A stretch of DNA of 64,000 nucleotides, from NCBI GenBank assembly GCA_007922195.1, contig ML682028.1, positions 16,893,053-16,957,052 of the forward strand, read 5' to 3'. Position 1 is the first letter of the stretch; each line of letters starts with the position of its first letter. Positions 1 to 9,960 of this stretch are shown piece after piece. The translations under genes and the position numbers were made by a program. Source of the stretch: Podocnemis expansa (Eukaryota; Chordata; Testudines; Podocnemididae). Under the pieces are notes generated by a model. That model was not told the DNA's origin and did not search any database. It worked only from the letters and a program-made list of their open reading frames with translations.

Positions 1-1141
1 CTGAAATTTAAAAGTCATTTTAACAAACAATTTAAAATTTTTTCCTTCTAAAAGTACCTAGTCTGGTAGGTTTTGGCAGCTGTGAGGAATGTCTCTGATG
101 TCCTAATGCTTTTTTTTTTTTTTTTTTTTGGTCTAAGCCAGACTGGTATTATTACTTTATCAGGCAAAAATGCTTGATTCTAGTATTGCCTTGCTTCTTT
201 TCTCTTTCGATGTTATTTTTAATGAAAGAAGTTAAATAGATGATAATGGATTGGAAGGATGGGTAATTTTGAAAATGCATGCTTTTTAAGATAATGTAAA
301 TAAAAAAAATTATTAAAAAATTAAATATATACATATAGCAGTCAAAATGACTCAAAGGATGTCTCATGAACCAACGTCTGAATGGTCACTAATAGATCTT
401 TTAAAAAAGATATTGGGCTAGATCCACAAAGGGATTACAGACATGTAACTGTCCTTTGGGAACACATACATACAAGATTTATAGCCTCGAAACCTCTCTT
501 CCCCATCAACTATCATCTAACCACTTAGCTGCCTAAATTCCCTAGTTACCTGAATTTCCACCAGTAAAATTCCCATGCATTGTTTGGGGAGCCTCAGCAT
601 CTAATTAGGGACTGCGGAGTCCACAAGGCAGCAGGATGTATAAATACTGGGTGCTGTAACAGTGGATTGAAATCCCCCCCCCATCTAGCTCTGGGATTTC
701 CAACCTTTTCAATAACATGGCAGACTTCAATTAAACAAACAATTCCATGGCACATCCACTTTTTTCACCTGAATTGATTGCTCATAAACACCACATTTAC
801 TATGGTTATAGTCTTACTAGAGAGGTTTGCAACATAGTGTCTACAACAAGTTAAAGAAGGATCAAATACATTAAAATTTCTAATGCGCCAGAAAAAAAAT
901 ACATCTCAATTTTGCCCCTTGGCCACCTTCATTTAGAATGTTCACGGTTTAGAATCGAAGGACCAATATCTCACTTTTAATTTGATGATTAATTTTCATG
1001 AGCTGTAATTTTGGTTGGATAGAATAGTGTTTAAGATGAACCCATGTTTGTTTTACATTGATTTTCATTACTTTTGTACAAAATGTCACAGCACATTTGG
1101 CCAGTTCTCATGGCACACTGAAAACCGCTGATCTGGCTCTT
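1..1141. other. Non-coding stretch without recognised gene
   Basis: AT-rich sequence with stop codons in all frames and no recognisable exon. The only structure seen is a run of 20 T at 110-129 and a short C run near 676. The short open frames here have no domain-like composition. I see no repeat family I can name. Confidence 0.6.
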
Positions 1142-1335
1142 TGGAGCAAAGGCAGGATGGACTTGTGGTTAAGGCGCTGGTGTGGGATTCCACAGAGCTG
1201 TGTTCAGTTGCTGCATCTGGGTTCCTTTGTAATAATCTCTTTGCACCCCAGTTCTCAATCTGTAAAATGGGGATAATTTTATTCCATTTACAGATGTATA
1301 ATGAAGATAATCCAGACATTCAGACACTTCTGTGA
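1142..1335 (+). repeat. tRNA-derived SINE (turtle Cry/MIR-like)
   Basis: The 5' part resembles a tRNA-derived polymerase III head: a box A-like stretch (TGTGGTTAAGGCGCTGG) at about 1163-1180 and a weak box B-like stretch (GTTCAGTTGC) at about 1202. It is followed by the SINE body ending in the 'CCCAGTTCTCAATCTGTAAAATGGGGATAAT' type region, cited here only by its core CTGTAAAATGGGGATAAT at about 1260. The order head, body, AT-rich tail matches the Cry-type SINEs of turtles. The copy is diverged and surely inactive. Confidence 0.75.
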
Positions 1336-2664
1336 CGAGGGAGCATGTAAATATCTAAATAGGATCATTTACCGGCACAATGGGGTTGTTTTTTACTGGC
1401 ATAGTGGCAAAAAGTAGGCATCTGGCCAATGACTGCCACAGGATTTCATTGTGAGTTATCTGATCACATATGTAGTCATTACCTTTATTTTCAGTTTCAG
1501 CTCCTGATTCTGTGAAAAAATCTTCTGAACTCCATAGGAGGGCTTTTTGTTGGATTGTTTGTGGGGGTGTACGTATGGTATGGAAAAGGTAGTAAAAGGC
1601 CCCAAAATATGAGAGACCTCATAAGCCAAGGACCAGCCAGAAGCACATTTTGATGCTTGCATTACAAATCCTTGTGCATGAGAGTAAAAATTAAAAGAGT
1701 GCTGCAGATTTAAATGTGGCACTCGGGCAGACCTGCTCAAGAAATCTCTTTTTCCCCCTGAAAAAATCTATGCCCCGTTCCTCCCCTAATCATCTCTACT
1801 CATGCGGACATAAATTTATGCGTTAAATACAAAACTGAACAAAAGGAAAGAAAATGGAAGTCTGCTATTGATTACAGCTGATCCAGTACAGAAAACATAA
1901 CAAAGATCCAGCTTGGCGAAAAGATCAGTGATGGGGCTGGACTGGAATCCTGTTCAGGAAATCATGCTTGCCATTGTTCACAAATATTTGGATGATCAGT
2001 TTGGCACTTAGGAAAATGTTTATGAATTCTGAAAGTTTCTTGAATGGTATTGTTTTCTCTGTTGATTCTAATACAATCAACATGCTGTACAGTTGTGGCC
2101 CTCTAATGGTTTGCTTTGGCAGTAAAATAGATTTCGAGTGCCCAGATAATTAGTTGATGAGGGCAGTTAAAGAATTTACACAGACTAGACTAGAATAGAA
2201 TAGATCTTCTGTTTATATGGCTTGTGATAGCATGTCGAGTATAAATGATTCGACAGGCTCAGAAATGCTTCCTGTAATCTAGCTTGCTGGAGGAGCAAAA
2301 CTGAAATCATTGGTGTGAATTCAGTTTGTTACACATTGATGGTCAAAACAAATCTTTACAACTGGCAGGCAATTTAAGAAACATTGTCATTGTTCAAGAA
2401 AACTTGTCAGTAAGGTAAAGAAATTTAATTTAAAGTTCTTCTTAGCATGGTAAGGAAATCAATAGACCAAAGTACTGCCTCATGTCTGAATGTGAAGGGA
2501 TTGGGAATAGAATAAAGTCTCTTTATTTTGGGGAAAGGAGGTGTGGTGATCTAAGTATCAATACATAGCTTACAAAACCACAGTATTTTGTGATTCATGG
2601 TCTCCTGCAAGCTACTGAAAGGAAGATATTAGGAACTTCTTCCAAATGTCCAGAATAGAATTGT
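1336..2664. other. Non-coding stretch without recognised gene
   Basis: Ordinary AT-rich sequence. The open frames at 1456-1740 (minus) and 1968-2153 (plus) have no recognisable domain and no splice-site or codon-bias support. No repeat was recognised. Confidence 0.55.
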
Positions 2665-2927
2665 TTATAGAGACCTACAAACAAGGAGTCTTGTGGCACT
2701 TTTAAAGACTAAAAAATATATTTATCACATGAGCTTTTGTGGGAGAGAATCCCACTTCACCAGATACCTGAAGGTGGCCCCATCTTCAAGTGTCTGACGA
2801 AGTGGGATTCTCTCCCATGAAAGCTCATGTGATAAATATATTTGTTAGTCTTTAAAAGTGCCACCAGACTCTTTGTTTTGCTGAACTAGACTAACATGGC
2901 TACCGCTTTGGAGCTTATAGAGACCTA
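2665..2927. mobile_element. Penelope-like element, inverted dimer with 13-bp TSD
   Basis: Two copies of one sequence lie head to head. A minus-strand copy (2678 to about 2770) is truncated at CAAACAAGGAGTC. A plus-strand copy (about 2780-2914) runs on through 'GACTAACATGGCTACC'. The block is flanked by a perfect 13-bp direct repeat, TTATAGAGACCTA, at 2665-2677 and 2915-2927, which marks one insertion event. The 'CTGACGA...GAAAGC' core and the 'TTAGTCTTTAAAAGTGCCACCAGACTC' type tail (core TTAGTCTTTAAAAGTGCCAC) match a repeat I know from reptile genomes and assign, by inference, to 3' regions of Penelope-like retroelements. It carries no coding sequence. Confidence 0.7.
2790..2832 (+). ncRNA. 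Hammerhead-ribozyme-like motif (relic)
   Basis: Seen directly: CTGACGA at 2794-2800, a hairpin with arms GTGGGA (2802-2807) and TCCCAT (2813-2818) around a 5-nt loop, then GAAA at 2819-2822 and GC-TCAT-GT at 2823-2830. In a type I hammerhead the core is CUGANGA, stem II, GAAA, stem III, UH. The core and stem II are intact here with one G-U pair. Stem III is weakened (GT for GC), and the base that should be U16.1 is G, so self-cleavage is unlikely. Hammerheads are known in Penelope-like elements. Confidence 0.55.
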
Positions 2928-3700
2928 GTGACTGTACACTCTATGTACATTATAATGCATATATCATACTAATATTAAACATGGTAAGCTGTCAACTGAA
3001 ATCTTTTAACATGCCAGGAGACATGGATGAGGTTTCAGTAAGTTATCTCTCTCTACGTAAAGAAACCTTTTGACGGTGTTTCTTTTTCCTTGGGTGCAAG
3101 GTATAAGCTCCGATAATTAGAGAAGTCATCAGAAGAAAACTAGCATCTGAAAAACAATGGGGTGGAGAAATTGTATATGTGAAAGTGTCGAACAAGCATA
3201 GTTACTTAGGCCATTTTCCCCCTCCAACAATTGGTCTATCAAGAAGCCCAAAACATTATGGTTGTTTTCATAACTTCTGGGAGCTAATAGAAATACCAGT
3301 CATCCCAAAATATTCAAATTGAATTTACTGTGTCTTCAGAAAGTCTGAGACAATGAAATCTCGCCATTCTAATGAAGTTTTCACCCAGTCCTAGTCCCCC
3401 AGGGACACTATACGGCTTCACAGGTAGGTAGAATTCTAGTCCAAGTGCAAGCGGAACTTGGCCCAGACTAAGGAAGGATTTCAGGATGAGATTCCTGGTT
3501 ACTTTCTTTAAATCAGTATATCCAAAGTCGATTTTGTCCTTGGTTTCCAAAGTTGTGCCTGTGATTTACTTCAATAAAAGAGTTGCTTCCACATAGCTGC
3601 AGGCAAAAAATGGCACAATGGTATTGTGGGACCATATTCTGGCCATAATCCTCACGGAAGAGTCACCTAGATTCCACTGGAAGTTAGGTGTGTCAAAGAG
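2928..3700. other. Non-coding stretch without recognised gene
   Basis: AT-rich DNA with no recognised exon, repeat or RNA gene. The 78-residue minus-strand open frame at 3314-3550 is unremarkable. Confidence 0.5.
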
Positions 3701-3901
3701 GTATAGAACAGGAATTTTCAAACTTTTTTTTTTCAGGATCCAGTAGAAAAAAATAATTTATGCCATACCCAACAACTACATCTTTCAGCAACTCATTCTG
3801 GTTTTTCAGCGATAGCATCAGGGGGCACTGGACCCAGTGCTTGAGGGTCTGTGACCCCATATTGGGTCCCAATCCATTGTTTGAAAACCACTGGTACAGA
3901 A
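3701..3901. mobile_element. hAT-type miniature transposon with 8-bp TSD
   Basis: The element spans 3709-3893 (185 bp) with hAT-Charlie-like ends: CAGGAATTTTCAAA on the left and TTTGAAAACCACTG on the right. It is flanked by an 8-bp duplication with one mismatch (GTATAGAA at 3701-3708, GTACAGAA at 3894-3901). The interior matches a second copy at 50001-50187 ('TTTATGCC', 'ACTACATCTTT', 'TTGGGTCC' in the same order). It is non-autonomous and encodes nothing. Confidence 0.8.
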
Positions 3902-4684
3902 TACAGTAATGAGCACATTAAAATGTTAGGGATCAATCCTGCAAACATTGATGTAAATAGGCATTTGCAATTGACTTCAGTGAGTGCATAAGTGGGCCCT
4001 TAGGATAAACTGTAGATGTCATAATATTGTGGCATTTTGAAAAAGTGCATACTGTAAAACTTGGGTTTCATTGAACCTCTATTAGAGTTTAAGGAAATAT
4101 ATTGTGAGATAATACTCCCTGATTTACTGACTCTGCTTTCATTGAACATAATTAACTTTCTAGATGTTGAACACTAGAAGACATACTTGTAAACCCTGAA
4201 TAAAAGACTGACAGAGCAGGTTTTCCTATCTTGGTATCAGGACCGATGCTGGTTTTTTCAAAGGAAAAGAAAGAATGGAGGGGGGAAAAAAACCCTCAGG
4301 CAGAGATACACAGAGCAGGAGTGGATAAGTGAGTACTTAAAGACAGCAGTGTAAACAGAAGTTAAGGGGCTAATAAGTCTTATCAGCTGAGGAGGGCTGA
4401 TAGAGGAAAATTAGTAGCATTTTATGGGCTTCCTGGTAATGACCTTTCTTCAACAACTATTTCTTTCACAACAGTTTTTGTTTCAAGTGAGGAAACTGTT
4501 ATAAAATGTGTACATTGAGATTCTGCCCTGTCAAGAGCCATTCAGTTTTGTGTGATAGCCCTTCACATTTTGGAAGTTAAGCTGACCTTTCACAGCAGGC
4601 AAGCAATGGGATAATAACTGATATTCTTTTAATTTCTTTTCTTTCATTTAAAAAAGATTGTTTAATTAAGCCAGGGAAAGGATA
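3902..4684. other. Non-coding stretch without recognised gene
   Basis: No gene or named repeat recognised. Short purine runs occur near 4260-4290. Confidence 0.5.
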
Positions 4685-5180
4685 ATAGAATCATAGAATA
4701 TTAGAGTTGGAAGGGACCTCAAGAGGTCAACTACGCCAGTGTTTCTGAACCTTTATATACCAGAGACCAGCTTCCTATATTATGTCAAGGAGCTCTCAGG
4801 GATTGTTGACAGCCCATGGACTGGTCACTGAGAGGCACTGACCTGGTCAAATCCCTGCTCAAAGCAGGACAAAGCCCAGCTAAATCATCCCAACCAAGGC
4901 TTTATCAAGCCAGGAATTAAAGACCTCTAATGATGGAGAGTCCCAGAACCTCCTTAGGTAACTCATCCAGGGCTTCACCACCCTCCTAGTGAAAAAGCTT
5001 TTCCTAAGAGCCAACCTTTACTTCCCCTACCACAACGTGAGACCATTGCTCCTTGTTCTGCCATCTGCCACCACTGAGAACAGCCTAGCATCATCCACAC
5101 ATCGCCCCCCCCCCCTTCAGGTAGGTAAAGGCTGCTCTCAGATGCCCCCTCACTCTTCTGCAGACTAAACAAAAACTAAA
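4685..5180 (-). mobile_element. CR1 LINE 3' end, interrupted
   Basis: On the minus strand this is a CR1 3' terminal region. The plus-strand start 'ATCATAGAATATTAGAGTTGG' (core ATCATAGAATATTAGAGTT) followed by 'GAAGGGACCTCAAGAGGTCA' is the reverse complement of the CR1 terminus. After an interruption at 4737-4840 the CR1 sequence resumes with 'AAATCCCTGCTCAAAGCAGG' and continues to about 5175. No intact reading frame remains. An 11-C run lies at 5105-5115. Confidence 0.8.
4737..4840. mobile_element. Small insert with CAGTG...CACTG ends inside CR1
   Basis: This segment interrupts the CR1 copy. It starts CAGTGTTTCTGAACC and ends GAGGCACTG, consistent with a hAT-like miniature element. The flanking 8-mers (AACTACGC and ACCTGGTC) do not convincingly match, so the assignment rests on ends and position only. 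Confidence 0.45.
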
Positions 5181-5739
5181 GATCCTGGATTAAGAGCACA
5201 GGCCTGTATAGACCATGCATAATGATGCTGTAACTTTCTTCCCATTGATCCCTACCTCAGCCGCTGATAGAAGGAAACATCAGTATGGTTAAGAAGGTCA
5301 TTCAGCCTTTTGCCACGCCACTGAAACTTCCACCAGGAATTTCAAAGAGTACCAAATGCAAGAATGAATTCTGTCTGTAGGACAGGTGTGTGGGTTTGGG
5401 TGTTAGAGAAAGAGAGACAGAGCAAGAGCAGAGGAAAACTGTATATCTATCTTTTCTATCAGACTTTCATACTGTTGCTCACCACCATAATATCTGAGGA
5501 TCTTCCACATAAAATCAAGAGCAATAATGGACTTCATGGAGTCTCTTTCACTCTTTCCTTTCTGGGGTTAGACTAATTACTAACTGCAAGAAAACAGGCT
5601 GAGACCGCCGGATCCTTTTATATTAGTTACCAGAGGATCACCGGATGAAGATGGCTCTCAGTCATTGCTGACCTGGGTTAGGTCCCAAACAACAAGTATT
5701 TCTTAATTTCTGATTGCCATTTATCCAGTATTCTAAATG
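5181..5739. other. Non-coding stretch without recognised gene
   Basis: No gene, RNA or named repeat recognised in this stretch. Confidence 0.45.
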
Positions 5740-6135
5740 TATATGGTGCCAGGACCGTGCACCAGCAGTCAGGCTCAATGGCTAAAAGCTAGATGAGGGG
5801 GCTGAAAATCAGAGCCCAGCACTGACCCAGAGCCAAGGGATAGAGCCAGAGTTAGGAACCTGGACAAAGACAAAAACCGGACCCAGCAGGTCCAGAACAA
5901 GGCAGAAGATGCTGACGCAGGCCAGCAGCAAAGCAAGAGCAAGGACAATCACAGAAGCAGGTCAAAGCATAGCACTGCTCACACCCTGCTTCTGCATCTG
6001 AGCTAAACCCCGCAGTTTCCCCTGAGCCAATCTGCAGATCCTCCCACCACCAATCAGAGCTCATAAATCTGTATGAGGGGGAGGTGTTGGGCCAACTAAT
6101 CAGCTGAGGGCATTTAATCCTGACAGATGGCACTT
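5740..6135. repeat. GC-richer repeat-like block, unclassified
   Basis: Base composition rises relative to the flanks, and the sequence is a string of CAGGA/CAGCA/CAGAG-rich words ('AGCCAGAGTTAGGAACCTGG', 'CAGCAGCAAAGCAAGAGC'). It begins near TGGTGCCAGGAC and ends near TGACAGATGGCA. It resembles a dispersed reptile repeat, possibly an LTR remnant, but I cannot name it. The 93-residue minus-strand frame (5852-6133) has a biased composition and is not a credible protein. Confidence 0.35.
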
Positions 6136-6664
6136 ATTGCAAAAGTGATGAAGAAGTGTAAGCGGTTCCATGCACCATCATCAATTACTCATCCTTTCTA
6201 GTGCTTTATTTTAATTGCACATGTTTATAGTAATAGAATTTGCTATGTGATACAGAACCAGAAAGTGCACATTTGTCACCATGCCTCCCACCATGGCCAC
6301 TTGGAATTACACAGCCAGAGCTGGGACAAAGCATTCAGATCCCCAGGCTCTGAAAACATAGTCCCTTCCAGCTACAGATAAAGTTGACAAGTTCCCAAGC
6401 TCATGTGATAAAGTTGAATTTCTTTTACTTAGCTGTGAGCAATTCAGCTTCTTTGCCAATAGAGAGCAGTAATACACATATACACACACTCATCACAGTG
6501 CAATATGTGCTTCAGAAAAATGTAAAATCCCAGGGACTCCACATTAGAAGCCACTTTTTGAAAACACATCACATTTTGCAACATATTCCAGGTTCATCAA
6601 TTAGGATGAGATTGTGCCTAGTCCTTGCAGGATTGTATTGGAGAGGCAGGGTGAAAAGAAGCTT
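6136..6664. other. Non-coding stretch without recognised gene
   Basis: Nothing recognised. Overlapping short open frames on both strands at 6307-6683 look like chance. Confidence 0.45.
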
Positions 6665-6805
6665 CTCCATCCTTGTTTTATAGAGGGGGGCTTGAGACAC
6701 AGAAAGTTTTAATGACTTGTCTGAAGTCACACACGCACAGTTTGTGACAAGGCCAAACACTGAACCCCTATCTCGGAGTGCCCGTTCAGTGCTTTAACCT
6801 CAAAT
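6665..6805 (-). repeat. MIR/Cry-type tRNA-derived SINE, minus strand
   Basis: The plus strand reads as the reverse complement of a tRNA-derived SINE: 'TTATAGAGGGGGGCTTGAGACACAG' (core GAGGGGGGCTTGAGACACAG), then 'TGACTTGTCTGAAGTCACAC', then the reverse of the tRNA-like head ending near 'CAGTGCTTTAACC' at about 6787-6800. Diverged copy. Confidence 0.7.
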
Positions 6806-6904
6806 TTAACCCCAACCACTTTCTCTGCTTAAGAGGAAGAATAAATGCTAAAGTACTAAAAGGCTCTTTCACCTGCCTGAGAAAGGAATAACAAGAACCA
6901 GTGC

Positions 6905-7215
6905 TTAGCAGTGAAAGCCAGACAATTTCAAATTAGAAACAAGGCACCAGTTTTAGCAGGGAAGGAGATTAACCCTTGGGACAATCTGCCAGGGGAAGTG
7001 CTGGTTTCTCCATCTCTGCAAATCAAGGTGGGGTGTCTTTCTGGAAGATATGCTGTAGTACAATGCCAGTTACTAGGCTCAGCTGAGGGGTAATTGAATG
7101 AAATACTATGAACTGTGTTATACAGGAGGCCAGACTAAATGGTCCCGTTTGACCTTTAATCGTTATAAAGCGCTGTGAAAATGGAAAGTGCTATTGGTAT
7201 ATACATGCTAACTAT
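6905..7215 (+). mobile_element. CR1 LINE 3' terminal fragment
   Basis: Typical CR1 3' region. 'GACAATCTGCCAGGGGAAGTG' (core AATCTGCCAGGGGAAGTG) is the end of the reverse transcriptase reading frame region. It is followed by 'GGAGGCCAGACTAAATGGTC' and 'CGTTTGACCTTTAATCG' near 7122-7165. A SINE-like tail ('AAAGCGCTGTGAAAATGG') follows at 7165-7200. No open frame survives. Confidence 0.75.
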
Positions 7216-9609
7216 TATTTTATTTGTCTATTGTGATTAGTCATTGGCCTTAGTGTTGAGATGGTGCAGTCTACTTTTCTGGCTACGTGAAAGAGTGTGA
7301 GATTAACCAAATGCAGGGAATCACAGACCATACTCTATGCTGCGCAAGATCTTTGACAGTATCACATAGCAATACCTAGGGACAGCATGGTAGAGCAAGG
7401 AGGATGTAGTTTCAGCCTTCAAAGTCTGTTTTTTCTCCTTTGTTTCATTTCTCTAACACACATTTGTGGTTTAATTTTATTCCTTTGATTTTTATGTAAA
7501 TAGACTTTTTTTTCTCTCTCTCTTTTTTAATCTGGTTTGGTGTGTGTGTGTGTATTTAAAAAAAAAGAAGAGAAAAAAGTTAATTGGGAAAGTTTAAAGT
7601 ATTCTCTGCTGGAAAAATAATATCCTGCAATATATGAATAGCCATGTAACTACTCTGCTGCCTGGCACCACAAAACCTTCCTGTGTTTGATTTTACATGG
7701 ACTGGGAGGGGGATGGTTTCATAGTGGGTTAATATATTAGGTTTGTATCTCTAGGGACTTAAATTGAAATGCTGGCTCTGGTTAGGAGGGAAAATAAGTT
7801 TGGTGGTCTCATTAGTCCTCACTGAAGAAAATGAGCCACATAATTTGGTACAATTGGCAAGCCTTTGCTCAGGATAAATCCAGAATTAGAATGAGAGAGG
7901 TTATTGCAAACCAGATCTGAGGTGCATTGGCAGAGAGGAGAAATTTGCACAGAGACCTGTCTGTACCAAAGCCAGTGTTAACAGTCCTTTTACTTTCATT
8001 TGCTCTGAATTCACTCATATATTTGCAAATCAAAATGGTTTTAAAGACATGAAGGAAAAAAAAAAAGATGGCATGAGAGTCATAAAACACATACCAGACC
8101 CCTTTCTCGACATATTTTACTGCAGCTCAGCAAATCCCCAAACTCCATCTTTAAATGACTTGAATTAGAAAAGATGTAAAACTAATCAGAATACTGCTGC
8201 CTAGATAGCCCTTCATCTGAAATGCAGGGACTTTATCTTCTGGTAAAATCATTACAGAGGTTATTGGTTATAAATCATCTTTCATAAAAGACTAATAAAT
8301 CAGCAGGCGTGTGTTTCTTGAAGGACATATAATTGTACCAATTATTTTCCGCAGAAATAATTTCAGTATTAGCATTTCAGCAATTTGCATTAGGGTATAT
8401 TGAAAGTGGCCTAAGATTAGAAAAAGCATGAGGTGGTGTTATTTGGAGATGCCGTGAGGCACAATATGTCAAGCAAATTGAGATGAGCTATATTTGTTCT
8501 GTTTCCGTTCTCCCCAGACAGCTTCCAATGGAGCAGATTCTTAGCTAGTGTAAATCAATGTTGTTCTAAGCACTTCAACATAACTTTTCAAACAAATATC
8601 TTTCTCTCTCTCTTCATTTAAGAGATGATATACTGCATTTAGTCCAGAGCCTGGCCGATGCAACTTACTCTGTCACCATGCTTGGTTAAACTGTAATTAG
8701 AGACTGAATTGCTCAGGAGTTCATACCCAGAAGCCACAGAAGATTAATTAGGTCTGATATTTATTTCTTTTGATATGAAACCCAGATGTGCACAGTTAAC
8801 CAGAAAACCAGAGGGAGAGCCATCCTGATTTTTTTTTCCGGCCCTTTGGACAGAGGAAGAACAGCATTGCCCACCAAGCATTAAAACCAAAACAATAACA
8901 ACTAAACAGGACCAAACAGTGATCCTGGAAAAGTTTCATAGCACCTTCATTCAAAATCTGAAAAGCCACTTTACCTGCCTGATTGTCAAATACCTCAGAC
9001 AATCGCAACTTTCCTTTGTTACAGACTATACAGAAGACCTACTCTTTGTTAATTTATCATTCTGATAAGGCCGGGAAGAAAAATAGGGCGGCAGTTGTTT
9101 TCCTCTTCATTGATGACAGAAGGTTGAGTGGGAAGCCTGTCTATCTTTCAAATAACACTTCTGATGCCACCAAGAAGCAGTTTGTGTATCTTGAAAGTTT
9201 CTTTCTTTCACCAACAGAAGTTGCTCTGATAAAAGATGTTACACCTCCATCCACCTTTTCGCCTTCATATCTTTTAAATACCACATTCATCACAATAGAC
9301 AACCACCTTTACATTCAGGAAAGCTGTCTGAAAATGAGTTATGGTTAATAGAATATGAAAATAGCATGCAATGGCAAAAATTATAATATTAGTCTGGAAG
9401 GTGTTCCTAGGGATACAGAATAGTTTATTTTCTATGCTATGGCTATCAAGAAAAGCAAGGTTCAGTCAATTGTAATGGTGATTTTTGTGCTGTGGACACC
9501 TGTCCACTGAGAAACGGACTGATGCTACCAACTCATTTGCACAGCCAGACTGGTCAGTCACTGAGTCATTGACATTTGAAACAGCCCTGTGTGGTAACAA
9601 TTACTGCTG
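7216..9609. other. Long non-coding stretch without recognised gene
   Basis: Largely unique AT-rich DNA with a short TG run near 7540-7552. The 121-residue open frame at 8983-9348 has no recognisable domain, no upstream promoter or splice context, and ordinary AT-biased composition; I do not call it a gene. The part from about 8280 to 8720 has few repeat traits and could be conserved non-coding DNA, but that cannot be judged from one sequence. Confidence 0.5.
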
Positions 9610-9960
9610 GTCAACATTTGGCCAATGCCTTTTTTTTCACTGAAAAATTGTCCTCTTAAAAATAATTTTAAAAAAACATTTCCTATTTTTTGGTGGAAAA
9701 AAACAGATAAACAAAAACCAGACTTTTTTTCAAGTTTGAATTTTCTTCTCTCTTTTCAGTTTTCCCTCCTTTTCCACCGGCAGAATGTAAAAAACTAGAG
9801 GGATAGTGGAAAATGGGGGGTGGGGGGAGGGGCAGAAACCAACCTCACCTGTTTTTCTTTAATATTTTTATGACGAATCCAAAATTTTTGAAATTTCCCC
9901 CTCCCCCAAAATACTGAAAAAAAGGTTCCGAATTGTCCATGAAGCATACAGATTATTTTT
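9610..9960. repeat. AT-rich GAAAATTTTC-type repeat block
   Basis: The block is dominated by A/T runs and partial palindromes (TTTTTTTCACTGAAAAATTG, GGTGGAAAAAAACAG). It resembles blocks at about 12180-12560, 12880-13260, 13370-13565, 30575-30860 and 40900-41370. A G-rich run GGGGGGTGGGGGGAGGGG lies at 9815-9832 and could form a G-quadruplex. The family is unnamed. Confidence 0.4.

Noticed and set aside
1142..1335. Possible tRNA gene from box A-like sequence
   Set aside because: The head continues into a SINE body and lacks a cloverleaf with intact box B.
4737..4840. Claim of a hAT insertion with target duplication in the CR1 copy
   Set aside because: The flanking 8-mers do not match well enough; kept only as a low-confidence insert.
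5740..6135. LTR of an endogenous retrovirus
   Set aside because: No TG...CA ends with duplication, primer-binding site, polyadenylation signal or partner LTR could be shown.
8983..9348. 121-codon plus-strand open frame
   Set aside because: Reasonable-looking amino-acid mix, but no known domain, no splice or promoter support and no repeat match.
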